From contig JBBIUI010000001.1 in assembly GCA_037440385.1 (NCBI GenBank), positions 25,873 to 89,872 on the forward strand: 64,000 bases of DNA, in the 5' to 3' direction. Positions within the stretch are counted from its first letter, which is position 1, and the number at the start of each line of letters is the position of its first letter. This DNA is from CG2-30-68-42 sp037440385 (GTDB lineage Bacteria > Pseudomonadota > Gammaproteobacteria > Burkholderiales > Rhodocyclaceae). Under the pieces are notes generated by a model. It was not told where the DNA came from. It saw only the letters and a list, made by a program, of their open reading frames with translations, and searched no databases. Positions 54,096 through 61,494 of this stretch are shown here, one piece after another. Both the position numbers and the translations under genes were made by a program.

Positions 54096-55517
54096 TCAGT
54101 AGCGGTAGTACTCCGGCTTGTACGGCCCGTCCTTCGCCACACCGATGTAGGCGGCCTGCTCGTCGGTCAGTTCGGTGAGCCGCGCGCCGATCTTCTTCAG
54201 GTGCAGGCGCGCGACCTTCTCGTCGAGATGCTTCGGCAGTACATGGACCTTCCTCGCGTAACGCTCCGGATGGTTGAACAGCTCGATCTGCGCGAGGCAC
54301 TGGTTGGTGAACGAGTTGGACATCACGAAGCTGGGATGCCCGGTCGCGCAGCCGAGGTTCACGAGCCGGCCTTCGGCCAGCACGATGATGCGCTTGCCAT
54401 CCGGGAACACGACGTGGTCGACCTGCGGCTTGATGTTGATCCACGGGTAGCGGCGCAATCCGGCGATGTCGATCTCCGAATCGAAGTGGCCGATGTTGCA
54501 GACGATGGCGTTGTTCTTCATCGCCCGCATGTGCTCGTGGGTGATGACATCGACGTTGCCGGTCGCGGTGACGAACAGGTCTGCATCCGGTGCGGCCTGC
54601 TCCATCGTCACCACGCGATAGCCTTCCATCGCCGCCTGCAGCGCGCAGATCGGATCGATCTCGGTCACCCAGACCTGCGCGCCGAGCCCGCGCAGCGACT
54701 GCGCGCAGCCCTTGCCCACGTCGCCATAGCCGCAAACGAGCGCGATCTTGCCCGCGATCATCACGTCGGTGGCCCGCTTGATGCCATCGACGAGCGATTC
54801 CCGGCAGCCGTACAGGTTGTCGAACTTGCTCTTGGTCACCGAGTCGTTGACGTTGAACGCCGGAAACGGCAGCCGGCCCTCCTTCGCCATCTGGTAGAGG
54901 CGGTGCACGCCCGTGGTCGTCTCCTCGGTCACGCCGCGAATGCCCGCGGCCACCTTCGTGTACCAGCCCGGGCGCGCCGCGAGGCGCCGCCGGATCGCGG
55001 CGAACAGCACGGTCTGCTCTTCGTTGGACGGATGCGCGACGAGATCCGGGTCCTGCTCGGCGCGCGCGCCCAGCGTCACCAGCAGCGTCGCGTCGCCGCC
55101 GTCGTCGAGGATCATGTTGGGCGTGCCGCCGTCGCTCCATTCGAGGATGCGATGGGTGAACTCCCAGTAGTCCTCCAGCGATTCGCCCTTGTAGGCGAAC
55201 ACCGGGATGCGCTCGGCGGCGATCGCGGCCGCGGCGTGGTCCTGTGTGGAGAAGATGTTGCACGAGGCCCAGCGCACCTGGGCGCCGAGCGAGCGCAGCG
55301 TCTCGATCAGCACCGCGGTCTGGATCGTCATGTGCAGGCTGCCCGCGATGCGGGCACCGGCGAGCGGGCGCGCGGCGGCGTATTCCTCGCGTACCGCCAT
55401 CAGTCCGGGCATTTCGGTTTCGGCGATGGCGATCTCCTTTCGCCCCCATTCGGCCTGGGCCGGGTCGGCGACGCGGAAATCGGTGAATTCCGTGGCGGAT
55501 TGAATCGCGGCAGTCAT
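54096..55517 (-). CDS. ahcY: S-adenosylhomocysteinase
   Basis: A 473-residue NAD-dependent enzyme that splits SAH to adenosine and homocysteine. NAD loop is GYGDVGKGCAQ near residue 262. Substrate contacts include NDSVTKSKFDN, and the closing KPEYYRY holds the NAD-binding lysine and tyrosine. An AGGAG ribosome site precedes the ATG. The leader carries a SAH riboswitch, so expression should rise when SAH accumulates. Confidence 0.97.
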   Translation of the reverse strand: MTAAIQSATEFTDFRVADPAQAEWGRKEIAIAETEMPGLMAVREEYAAARPLAGARIAGSLHMTIQTAVLIETLRSLGAQVRWASCNIFSTQDHAAAAIAAERIPVFAYKGESLEDYWEFTHRILEWSDGGTPNMILDDGGDATLLVTLGARAEQDPDLVAHPSNEEQTVLFAAIRRRLAARPGWYTKVAAGIRGVTEETTTGVHRLYQMAKEGRLPFPAFNVNDSVTKSKFDNLYGCRESLVDGIKRATDVMIAGKIALVCGYGDVGKGCAQSLRGLGAQVWVTEIDPICALQAAMEGYRVVTMEQAAPDADLFVTATGNVDVITHEHMRAMKNNAIVCNIGHFDSEIDIAGLRRYPWINIKPQVDHVVFPDGKRIIVLAEGRLVNLGCATGHPSFVMSNSFTNQCLAQIELFNHPERYARKVHVLPKHLDEKVARLHLKKIGARLTELTDEQAAYIGVAKDGPYKPEYYRY

Positions 55518-55589
55518 GTTCTCACTCCTGTTCGTTCGGTCCGGGCGGCCGAAATGCAAACGACGCTCCAAACCGGTTCAAGGGTTTGC

Positions 55590-55651
55590 GAGCGCCGTTG
55601 TTCGATGCCGAGCCTGGCCCTTCGCGGGAAGGGTCGCAACGCTCCTCGGCA
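55590..55651 (-). promoter_or_regulatory. SAH riboswitch in the ahcY leader
   Basis: Read on the minus strand, the 5' strand GCCGAGGAGC pairs with GGCTCGGC to form P1. Inside lie GTTGCGACCC and GGGCCAGG, the conserved core of the SAH (ahcY-type) riboswitch. CAACGGCGCTC follows and can pair back with GAGCGTTG as the pseudoknot. Downstream, CAAACC (8-base loop) GGTTTG (55569-55588) can form a further hairpin before the ribosome site, possibly the expression platform. Placement between metK and ahcY fits the class. It is normally an ON switch for SAH. Confidence 0.9.
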
Positions 55652-55658
55652 GGAGCGC

Positions 55659-55680
55659 ATTGTATAACGTACGACGTACG
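55659..55680 (-). promoter_or_regulatory. ahcY promoter -10 with palindromic operator-like site
   Basis: TACAAT (55659-55664) would start the transcript around 55652, just before the first riboswitch stem. Directly upstream, in the promoter spacer, is CGTACG-A-CGTACG (55668-55680), a 13-base perfect palindrome about one central base. No TTGACA-like -35 is present. A repressor or activator site is a reasonable inference. Confidence 0.5.
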
Positions 55681-55701
55681 ACGCCGCGCTTGCAGCGTGC
55701 G

Positions 55702-56889
55702 TCACTCGGCGAGCGCCTCCTCGCGCAGGCCCGCCGCAGCGCGCAACGCCTGCGCCTTGTCCGTGCGCTCCCAGGTGAACTCGGGTTCGTCGCGGCCGAA
55801 GTGGCCGTAGGCGGCGGTCTTGCCGTAGATCGGGCGCAGCAGCTCGAGGTTGCGGATGATGGCCTTCGGGCGCAGGTCGAAGTGCTCCTCGACGAGCTCG
55901 GCGATGCGCTCGTCGCCGACGCGGCCGGTGCCGAACGTATTGACCATCAGGGAGACCGGCTTCGCCACGCCGATGGCATAGGCGACCTGCACCTCGCAGC
56001 GCTCGGCGAGCCCGGCGGCGACGAGGTTCTTCGCGACGTGGCGGCACGCGTAGGCCGCGGAGCGGTCGACCTTGGACGGATCCTTGCCCGAGAATGCGCC
56101 GCCGCCGTGCCGGGCGGCGCCGCCGTAGGTGTCGACGATGATCTTGCGGCCGGTGAGCCCGCAGTCCCCGTGCGGGCCGCCGACCACGAAGCGGCCGGTG
56201 GGGTTGATCAGGTAGCGCACCTTGCCCCGGAGCATCTGCGGGGGCAGCACCGGCTTGATGATCTCCTCGATCACCGCTTCCGAGAGCCGCTCGTGCGTGA
56301 TGTCCGGAGCATGCTGGGTCGACACGACGACCGTGTCGATCGCCACCGGCGCGCCGTCCGCATAGCGAACGGTGATCTGCGACTTGCCGTCGGGCCGCAG
56401 CCACGGCAGCCGGCCGTCCTTGCGCAGCTCGGCCTGGCGCTGCATGATGCGATGAGCATAATAGATCGGCAGCGGCATGCGCTGCGGCGTCTCGTTGCAG
56501 GCGTAGCCGAACATCAGCCCCTGGTCGCCGGCGCCCTGGTCGAGCGGATCGTCGGACGCGTTGTCGACGCCCTGCTTGATGTCGGGCGACTGCCGGTTCA
56601 GCGCGGTGAGCACGCCGCACGACTTGTAGTCGAAGCCGGTCTCCGAGTCGTCATAGCCGATGCGCCGCACGGCATCGCGCGCGATCTCCATGTAATTGAT
56701 GTGGGCGGTCGTCGTGATTTCGCCCGAGATCACGACGAGGCCGGTCGTGACCAGCGTCTCGCAGGCGACCCGGCCGTTCGGGTCCTGGGCTAGAATCGCG
56801 TCGAGGACCGCGTCGGAAATCTGGTCGGCCACCTTGTCCGGATGGCCTTCCGAAACCGACTCCGAAGAAAACAGGTATTGGATGCTCAT
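55702..56889 (-). CDS. metK: S-adenosylmethionine synthetase
   Basis: A 395-residue MetK with the family blocks SEGHPDKVADQISDA near the N terminus, GAGDQGLMFGYACNET in the middle and GGGAFSGKDPSKVDRSAAY. It makes SAM from methionine and ATP. A GGGAG ribosome site is present. The leader of about 120 bases begins at a strong promoter and carries a pseudoknot-capable hairpin. The ahcY gene and its riboswitch lie 184 bases downstream. Confidence 0.97.
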   Translation of the reverse strand: MSIQYLFSSESVSEGHPDKVADQISDAVLDAILAQDPNGRVACETLVTTGLVVISGEITTTAHINYMEIARDAVRRIGYDDSETGFDYKSCGVLTALNRQSPDIKQGVDNASDDPLDQGAGDQGLMFGYACNETPQRMPLPIYYAHRIMQRQAELRKDGRLPWLRPDGKSQITVRYADGAPVAIDTVVVSTQHAPDITHERLSEAVIEEIIKPVLPPQMLRGKVRYLINPTGRFVVGGPHGDCGLTGRKIIVDTYGGAARHGGGAFSGKDPSKVDRSAAYACRHVAKNLVAAGLAERCEVQVAYAIGVAKPVSLMVNTFGTGRVGDERIAELVEEHFDLRPKAIIRNLELLRPIYGKTAAYGHFGRDEPEFTWERTDKAQALRAAAGLREEALAE

Positions 56890-56949
56890 GGACTCCCGCT
56901 CCGTGATGGAATGCAGACACCCGGCGTTACCGGCCCCGCACGCAGGAGC

Positions 56950-57010
56950 TGGTGACGCTTTAGCAGTACTTGTAGCCCGCCCCGCAAGTTGTCCGATTAA
57001 CTCGGCGGAG
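56950..57010 (-). promoter_or_regulatory. candidate SAM-II-like structured leader of metK
   Basis: Read on the minus strand, a hairpin forms from GCUCCGCC and GGCGGGC (seven pairs, one bulged U) around a 20-base loop GAGUUAAUCGGACAACUUGC. The 3' flank is UACAAGUACUGCUAAAGCG, then UC. GCUAAAG after a CUUGC-ended loop is the SAM-II hallmark. CUUGC/GCUAAA and GAC/GUC can pair as the pseudoknot, and ACUUG is also complementary to CAAGU. The element starts at the predicted transcript 5' end. I have no covariance score, and the spacer to the ribosome site (about 60 bases) is long for SAM-II. Confidence 0.45.
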
Positions 57011-57015
57011 CCGCG

Positions 57016-57045
57016 ATTCTAGTTTGTCCCTGCCGGAGCGGTCAA
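57016..57045 (-). promoter_or_regulatory. sigma-70 promoter of metK
   Basis: TTGACC, 18 bases, TAGAAT, one mismatch in each hexamer. It would start transcription near 57009, exactly at the metK leader hairpin. It lies inside the first codons assigned to the divergent acyltransferase gene, so that gene may actually start further in. Confidence 0.75.
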
Positions 57046-57932
57046 ACCAAACCCGTCACGGCGGCGGGCTGCCTGCGGCGCTCGTGCGGCTCGCCGCGCG
57101 CGTGCCGCTGCGCGTGCTGCACCGGGCCGGCGGCCTGCTCGGCTGGATCGTGTGGCTGGCATCGCCGACCTACCGCAGGCACGTCCGGGAAAATCTCGGC
57201 CGTGCCTACCCCGGATGTCCCGGCCCGATCCTGCGCGCGGTGATCCGGCATTCGGGGCAGGCGGTGGCCGAATTGCCGCACGTGTGGTCGGCTTCGCGCG
57301 GCGAGACGCTCGCGCTGGTGCGCGAGGTCATCGGCTGGGAACTGGTCGAGGCGGCCCGCTCGCGCGGCGAGCCCATCGTGTTCCTGACGCCGCATCTGGG
57401 ATGCTTCGAGATCACGGCGCGGTACTACGCGCAGTTCGCTCCCATCACCGTGCTCTACCGGCCACCGCGGCAGGCATGGCTCGCGCGGCTCGTCGAGCAG
57501 GTGCGTGCGACCGGTAATCTGCGCCTGGCCCGCGCCGACGTGGGCGGCGTGCGCGCGCTGGTGCGTGCGCTCAAGCGCCACGAGGCGGTCGGCATGCTGC
57601 CCGACCAGGTTCCGGGCAACGGCGAGGGAGTCTGGGCCGGGTTTTTCGGCCGCCCCGCCTATACGATGACACTCCCGGGGCGCCTGGCAGGATCCTCGCG
57701 CGCGAGGATCCTGCTCGCGTATGCGCAGCGGCTGCCCGCCGGCGCCGGATTCCGCCTGCACCTGAGCGCTGCGGGCGCGCTGCCGGGCGGGGCGGGCGCC
57801 GAGCAGGCGGGCGCGATCAATCGCATGCTCGAAGGGCTGATCCGCCTGTGCCCGGAGCAGTACCTGTGGGGCTACAACCGCTACAAGCGCCCGGCCGGCG
57901 CCGCGAGCGTGCCGGATGAGCGCGCATGCTGA
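57024..57932 (+). CDS. lpxL: lipid A biosynthesis acyltransferase (LpxL/HtrB family), copy 1
   Basis: A protein of about 302 residues in the LpxL/LpxM acyltransferase family, which adds a secondary acyl chain to lipid A at the inner membrane. The catalytic HX4E is HLGCFE near residue 124; GMLPDQVPGNGEG, FFGRPAYT and the end QYLWGYNRYKRP follow. The TTG at 57024 is used but uncertain, since the metK promoter overlaps it; a GTG at 57084 is an alternative. The next gene overlaps by seven bases and is a paralogue. Confidence 0.85.
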   Translation: MSLPERSNQTRHGGGLPAALVRLAARVPLRVLHRAGGLLGWIVWLASPTYRRHVRENLGRAYPGCPGPILRAVIRHSGQAVAELPHVWSASRGETLALVREVIGWELVEAARSRGEPIVFLTPHLGCFEITARYYAQFAPITVLYRPPRQAWLARLVEQVRATGNLRLARADVGGVRALVRALKRHEAVGMLPDQVPGNGEGVWAGFFGRPAYTMTLPGRLAGSSRARILLAYAQRLPAGAGFRLHLSAAGALPGGAGAEQAGAINRMLEGLIRLCPEQYLWGYNRYKRPAGAASVPDERAC

Positions 57933-58789
57933 TCCGGCTCGCCCTCGCGCTGATGTGGCTGGCGCACCTCGCGCCGCTCGCCGTGCTGGCGCCAGCGGGC
58001 CGCGCGCTCGGGCTGGCGCTCTATGCACTGGCCCGCGAGCGGCGCGAGGTGGTCGGCGTGAACCTCCGCTTGTGTTTTCCGGAGTTGAACGAGCGCGGCC
58101 GGCGCGCGCTCGCGCTCGCCCATTTCCAGGCGCTCGGCCGCAGCTTCGTCGATCGTTCGCTGCTGTGGTGGAGCCGTCCGGCGCGATTGCGGCGGGCGAT
58201 CGCGCTCGAGGGCCTCGACCGGCTGCCCCGCGACGCTCCGCTCATCCTGCTGGTGCCGCATTTCGTCGGCCTGGACGCGGCCTTCACGCGGCTCGCACTC
58301 GAGCGCGACATGGCGGGCATCTACGCCAGGCAGCAGGATTCGCGGTTCGACCGCTTCGTGCTCGGCCGGCGCATGCGTTTCGGGCGGCAACTGGGTCTGT
58401 CGCGCCAGGACGGCATGCGGCGCGCGGTCAAGGCGATCCGCGCAGGCCTGCCTTTCTTCTACCTGCCGGACATGGACTACGGGCCGCGCGATGCGCTGTT
58501 CGTGCCCTTCTTCGGCGTGAGCGCGGCGACCATCACCGGGCTGAGCCGACTGGCGCGGATCACCGGCGCGCAGGTCGTTCCGGTCATCGCGAGGATGTTG
58601 CCGGGCTCCGGCGGCTATGTCGTGCGCATCGGCGAGGCGTGGCGGGATTTTCCCGCAGCGAGCCTGGCCGAGGACACGCGCCGCATGAACGCCTACATCG
58701 AGGAGCAGGTGCGCGCGATGCCCGAGCAGTACTATTGGGTGCACAAGCGCTTCAAGACGCGGCCGGCGGGCGCGCCGCCGGTCTACTGA
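57926..58789 (+). CDS. lipid A biosynthesis acyltransferase (LpxL/HtrB family), copy 2
   Basis: A 287-residue paralogue with an N-terminal membrane helix. The catalytic site is HX4D (HFVGLD, near residue 112) rather than HX4E. It has FYLPDMDYGPRDALFVPFFG and the ending YYWVHKRFKTRP, as in lipid A acyltransferases. The tandem with copy 1 suggests the two add different secondary acyl groups, but acyl-length preference cannot be read from sequence. A start at the ATG overlapping the previous stop is natural. Confidence 0.88.
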   Translation: MLIRLALALMWLAHLAPLAVLAPAGRALGLALYALARERREVVGVNLRLCFPELNERGRRALALAHFQALGRSFVDRSLLWWSRPARLRRAIALEGLDRLPRDAPLILLVPHFVGLDAAFTRLALERDMAGIYARQQDSRFDRFVLGRRMRFGRQLGLSRQDGMRRAVKAIRAGLPFFYLPDMDYGPRDALFVPFFGVSAATITGLSRLARITGAQVVPVIARMLPGSGGYVVRIGEAWRDFPAASLAEDTRRMNAYIEEQVRAMPEQYYWVHKRFKTRPAGAPPVY

Positions 58790-58898
58790 CGTAGAATTCG
58801 AGCATGTCCGTCGATCCGGGGGGCCGTCGCACGCGTATGCGGAATGAATGCATCGGCCCGCGGCCGGCAGCTCCGGGTCGCCGCGCCGGGATGCGCCC

Positions 58899-59732
58899 GT
58901 GAAACTGCACTTCACCAAGATGCAGGGGCTGGGCAACGATTTCGTCGTGCTCGACGGCGTACGCGAGCGCATCGAACTGACCGCCGCGCGCGTGCGCCGC
59001 CTCGCGGATCGGCATTTCGGAGTCGGCTGCGACCAGGTGCTCGTCGTCGAGAAGCCGGGGCGCGCCGATGCCGATTTCCGCTACCGCATCTTCAATGCCG
59101 ACGGCGGCGAGGTCGAGCAGTGCGGCAACGGCGCGCGCTGTTTCGCCCGCTACGTTCATGATCGGGGACTGACGAAACGGCGCGAGATTCGCGTCGAGAC
59201 CCGCGCGGGCATCATCGTCCCGCGGATCGAGGGCGACGGCCGGGTCGGCGTCGAGATGGGTGTGCCGCAGTTCGATCCCGAGCGCATCCCGTTCGTCAGC
59301 GACAGCCGGGCACGGGTGCAGCCACTCGAGGTCGGCGGCGTGATCGTGCAGATCACCGCGGTGTCGATGGGAAATCCGCATGCCGTGCAGGTGGTCGCCG
59401 ACCTCGGGCAGGCACCGGTGGCCGTACAAGGTGCGGCGATCGCGCGACATGCGCGTTTTCCCGAGGGAGCGAATGCCGGCTATGCGCAGGTGCTCGATCG
59501 CCACCGGATCGCGCTGCGGGTGTTCGAACGCGGGGTCGGGGAGACGCTCGCGTGCGGCAGCGGCGCCTGCGCGGCGGTCGCCGCCGGCATCGTGCGCGAG
59601 CTGATCGACTCGCCCGTGCGCGTGGCCATGCGCGGCGGTGAGCTGGAAATCGCCTGGGACGGCGAGGGTACGCCGGTGCGCATGACCGGCCCGGCCGAGA
59701 CCGTGTTCGAGGGCGACATAGAATTGTCATGA
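58899..59732 (+). CDS. dapF: diaminopimelate epimerase
   Basis: A 277-residue racemase-fold enzyme that makes meso-DAP for peptidoglycan and lysine. The two catalytic cysteines lie in EQCGNGARC and ETLACGSGACAA. The opening KLHFTKMQGLGNDF is the family start, so translation begins at GTG 58899; no ATG fits. A TAGAAT at 58792-58797 lies about 100 bases upstream. It overlaps the DUF484 gene by ATGA. Confidence 0.96.
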   Translation: MKLHFTKMQGLGNDFVVLDGVRERIELTAARVRRLADRHFGVGCDQVLVVEKPGRADADFRYRIFNADGGEVEQCGNGARCFARYVHDRGLTKRREIRVETRAGIIVPRIEGDGRVGVEMGVPQFDPERIPFVSDSRARVQPLEVGGVIVQITAVSMGNPHAVQVVADLGQAPVAVQGAAIARHARFPEGANAGYAQVLDRHRIALRVFERGVGETLACGSGACAAVAAGIVRELIDSPVRVAMRGGELEIAWDGEGTPVRMTGPAETVFEGDIELS

Positions 59733-60397
59733 CAGGGACGATCTCCATGCGAGCAGACGAAGTCGCGCGTTATCTGCAGGACAACCCGGGGTTCTTCAAC
59801 GAGTATTCCGACTTGCTCGCCCAGGTCTTCATTCCGCATCCGCTCGGCGGGCGCGCGATCTCGATCACCGAGCGGCAGATCGTCACGTTGCGGGAACGTG
59901 CGAGGCATCTGGAGGCGAAGCTCGCGGAGCTGATCCGGTTCGGCGAGGAGAACGATGCGATCGGCGAGAAGGTCCATCGGCTCGCGCTCGCGCTCACCGC
60001 CGCAGCCGATCGTGCCGCGATGCTGCGCGCGATCGAGGAGCATCTCACCGAGGATTTCGCCGTGCCGGACGTCGCGCTGCGGCTGTGGGGCGATGACATG
60101 CACGGCGATGGCGAGCCGTTCGGGCCGGTCGATGAGGCCGCCCGTGCGTTCGTGGCCGGGCTCTCGCGCGCCTATTGCGGGCCGGCCGGCGGCATCCAGG
60201 CGAGAGCCTGGTTCGGCGAGGCCGCCGCGGACGTGCGCTCGATCGCGCTGGTGCCGCTCAAGTGCGGCTCGCGCACGATCGGTGCGCTGGCACTGGGCAG
60301 CGAGGACGCGCAGCGCTTCTATCCCGAGATGGGCACGCTGTTCCTGAACCGCATCGGGGAGCTCATCGGCACGGCCCTCGCGCGCGCCCCGGGTTGA
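59729..60397 (+). CDS. DUF484-family GAF-like protein
   Basis: A 222-residue DUF484 protein. It starts with DEVARYLQDNPGFFNEY, followed by a coiled coil (about 45-75) and a GAF-like domain that ends ALGSEDAQRFYPEMGTLFLNRIGELI. Members commonly sit between dapF and xerC, as here. No function is established. It overlaps dapF by four bases. Confidence 0.93.
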   Translation: MTGTISMRADEVARYLQDNPGFFNEYSDLLAQVFIPHPLGGRAISITERQIVTLRERARHLEAKLAELIRFGEENDAIGEKVHRLALALTAAADRAAMLRAIEEHLTEDFAVPDVALRLWGDDMHGDGEPFGPVDEAARAFVAGLSRAYCGPAGGIQARAWFGEAAADVRSIALVPLKCGSRTIGALALGSEDAQRFYPEMGTLFLNRIGELIGTALARAPG

Positions 60398-60411
60398 ACC
60401 CGGTGCAAGGC

Positions 60412-61299
60412 ATGCCGGCCGAACGCGATTTCGTCGCCGAGTACCTGGACGAGCTCGCCAGCGAGCGCCGGCTGGCCCCGCGCACGCTTCGAGCCTACAA
60501 GCAGGATCTGGCGCGATTGCGCGAGGCGTGCGGCGCGCCGCCCGAAGCGCAGCAGGGCGCCGATCTGCGTCGGCTGGCGGCCGGTCTGGCCGCCCGCGGG
60601 CTGTCCGGGCGCAGCATCGGCCGCACGTTCTCCGCCTGGCGGGGTTTTTTCCGCTGGCTGTCGCGCACGCATGCCGAGAGCATCGACCCGTGCCTGGGCC
60701 TGCGTGCGCCCAGGACGGCGCGCGCACTGCCTGCGTCGCTTTCACCCGATCAGGCCCAGGCGCTGCTCGACGCCGAGCCGACCGGCGCGCTGGAAGTGCG
60801 CGACAAGGCGATGTTCGAACTGTTCTATTCGTCGGGGCTGCGGCTGTCCGAGCTGGCCGGTCTCGATCTGGCCGCGGCAGGCGAAATCGCCGCCGGTGAA
60901 GTCACCGTCCTCGGCAAGCGCGCCAGGAAGCGCGTCGTGCCCGTCGGCCGCAAGGCGCGCGAGGCGCTCTCGCATTGGATCGCACGGCGCCACGCGATGG
61001 CGGCGGCGCAGGAGCCTGCGCTGTTCGTCGGCCGGCACGGGGCGCGGTTGTCGGCGCGCATGATCGAGCTGCGCCTCGCGCGCTGGGCGGCGCGGCGCGG
61101 CGCACCGCTCGCCGTGCACCCGCACATGCTGCGCCACTCGTTCGCCTCGCATCTGCTGCAATCCTCGGGCGACCTGCGCGCGGTCCAGGAACTGCTCGGC
61201 CACGCGAGCATCCGCACCACGCAGATCTATACGCACCTGGACTTCCAGCACCTGGCGCAGGTCTACGATGCGGCGCATCCGAGGGCGAAGAAGAAGTGA
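60412..61299 (+). CDS. xerC: XerC, tyrosine recombinase
   Basis: A 295-residue recombinase that resolves chromosome dimers at dif with XerD. An N-terminal core-binding domain (about 1-85) precedes the catalytic domain with its residues visible: Arg in SGLRLSEL, Lys in VLGKRARKR, HMLRHSF, LGHASI and the nucleophile in RTTQIYTHLD. It starts at the ATG before PAERDFVAEYL, 14 bases after the DUF484 stop. The neighbourhood points to XerC rather than XerD. Confidence 0.94.
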   Translation: MPAERDFVAEYLDELASERRLAPRTLRAYKQDLARLREACGAPPEAQQGADLRRLAAGLAARGLSGRSIGRTFSAWRGFFRWLSRTHAESIDPCLGLRAPRTARALPASLSPDQAQALLDAEPTGALEVRDKAMFELFYSSGLRLSELAGLDLAAAGEIAAGEVTVLGKRARKRVVPVGRKAREALSHWIARRHAMAAAQEPALFVGRHGARLSARMIELRLARWAARRGAPLAVHPHMLRHSFASHLLQSSGDLRAVQELLGHASIRTTQIYTHLDFQHLAQVYDAAHPRAKKK

Positions 61300-61494
61300 T
61301 CGATCCGCGGCGTTTGCGATGGCGGAGCGCATCGTCCGGCACCGTCGGGTTTCCAGAAGGCGAGTCGCTGTAGGGTCTGCCGCACCGGGCCGAATGAGGT
61401 CGGCGTTGCGCGCGCCGGTGGTCTGTGTTAAAAGCGCATCGTCGGTCCGCGGCACGATGCCATTGCACTGCCCGGCCGATCGGGAGCCTTCTGA

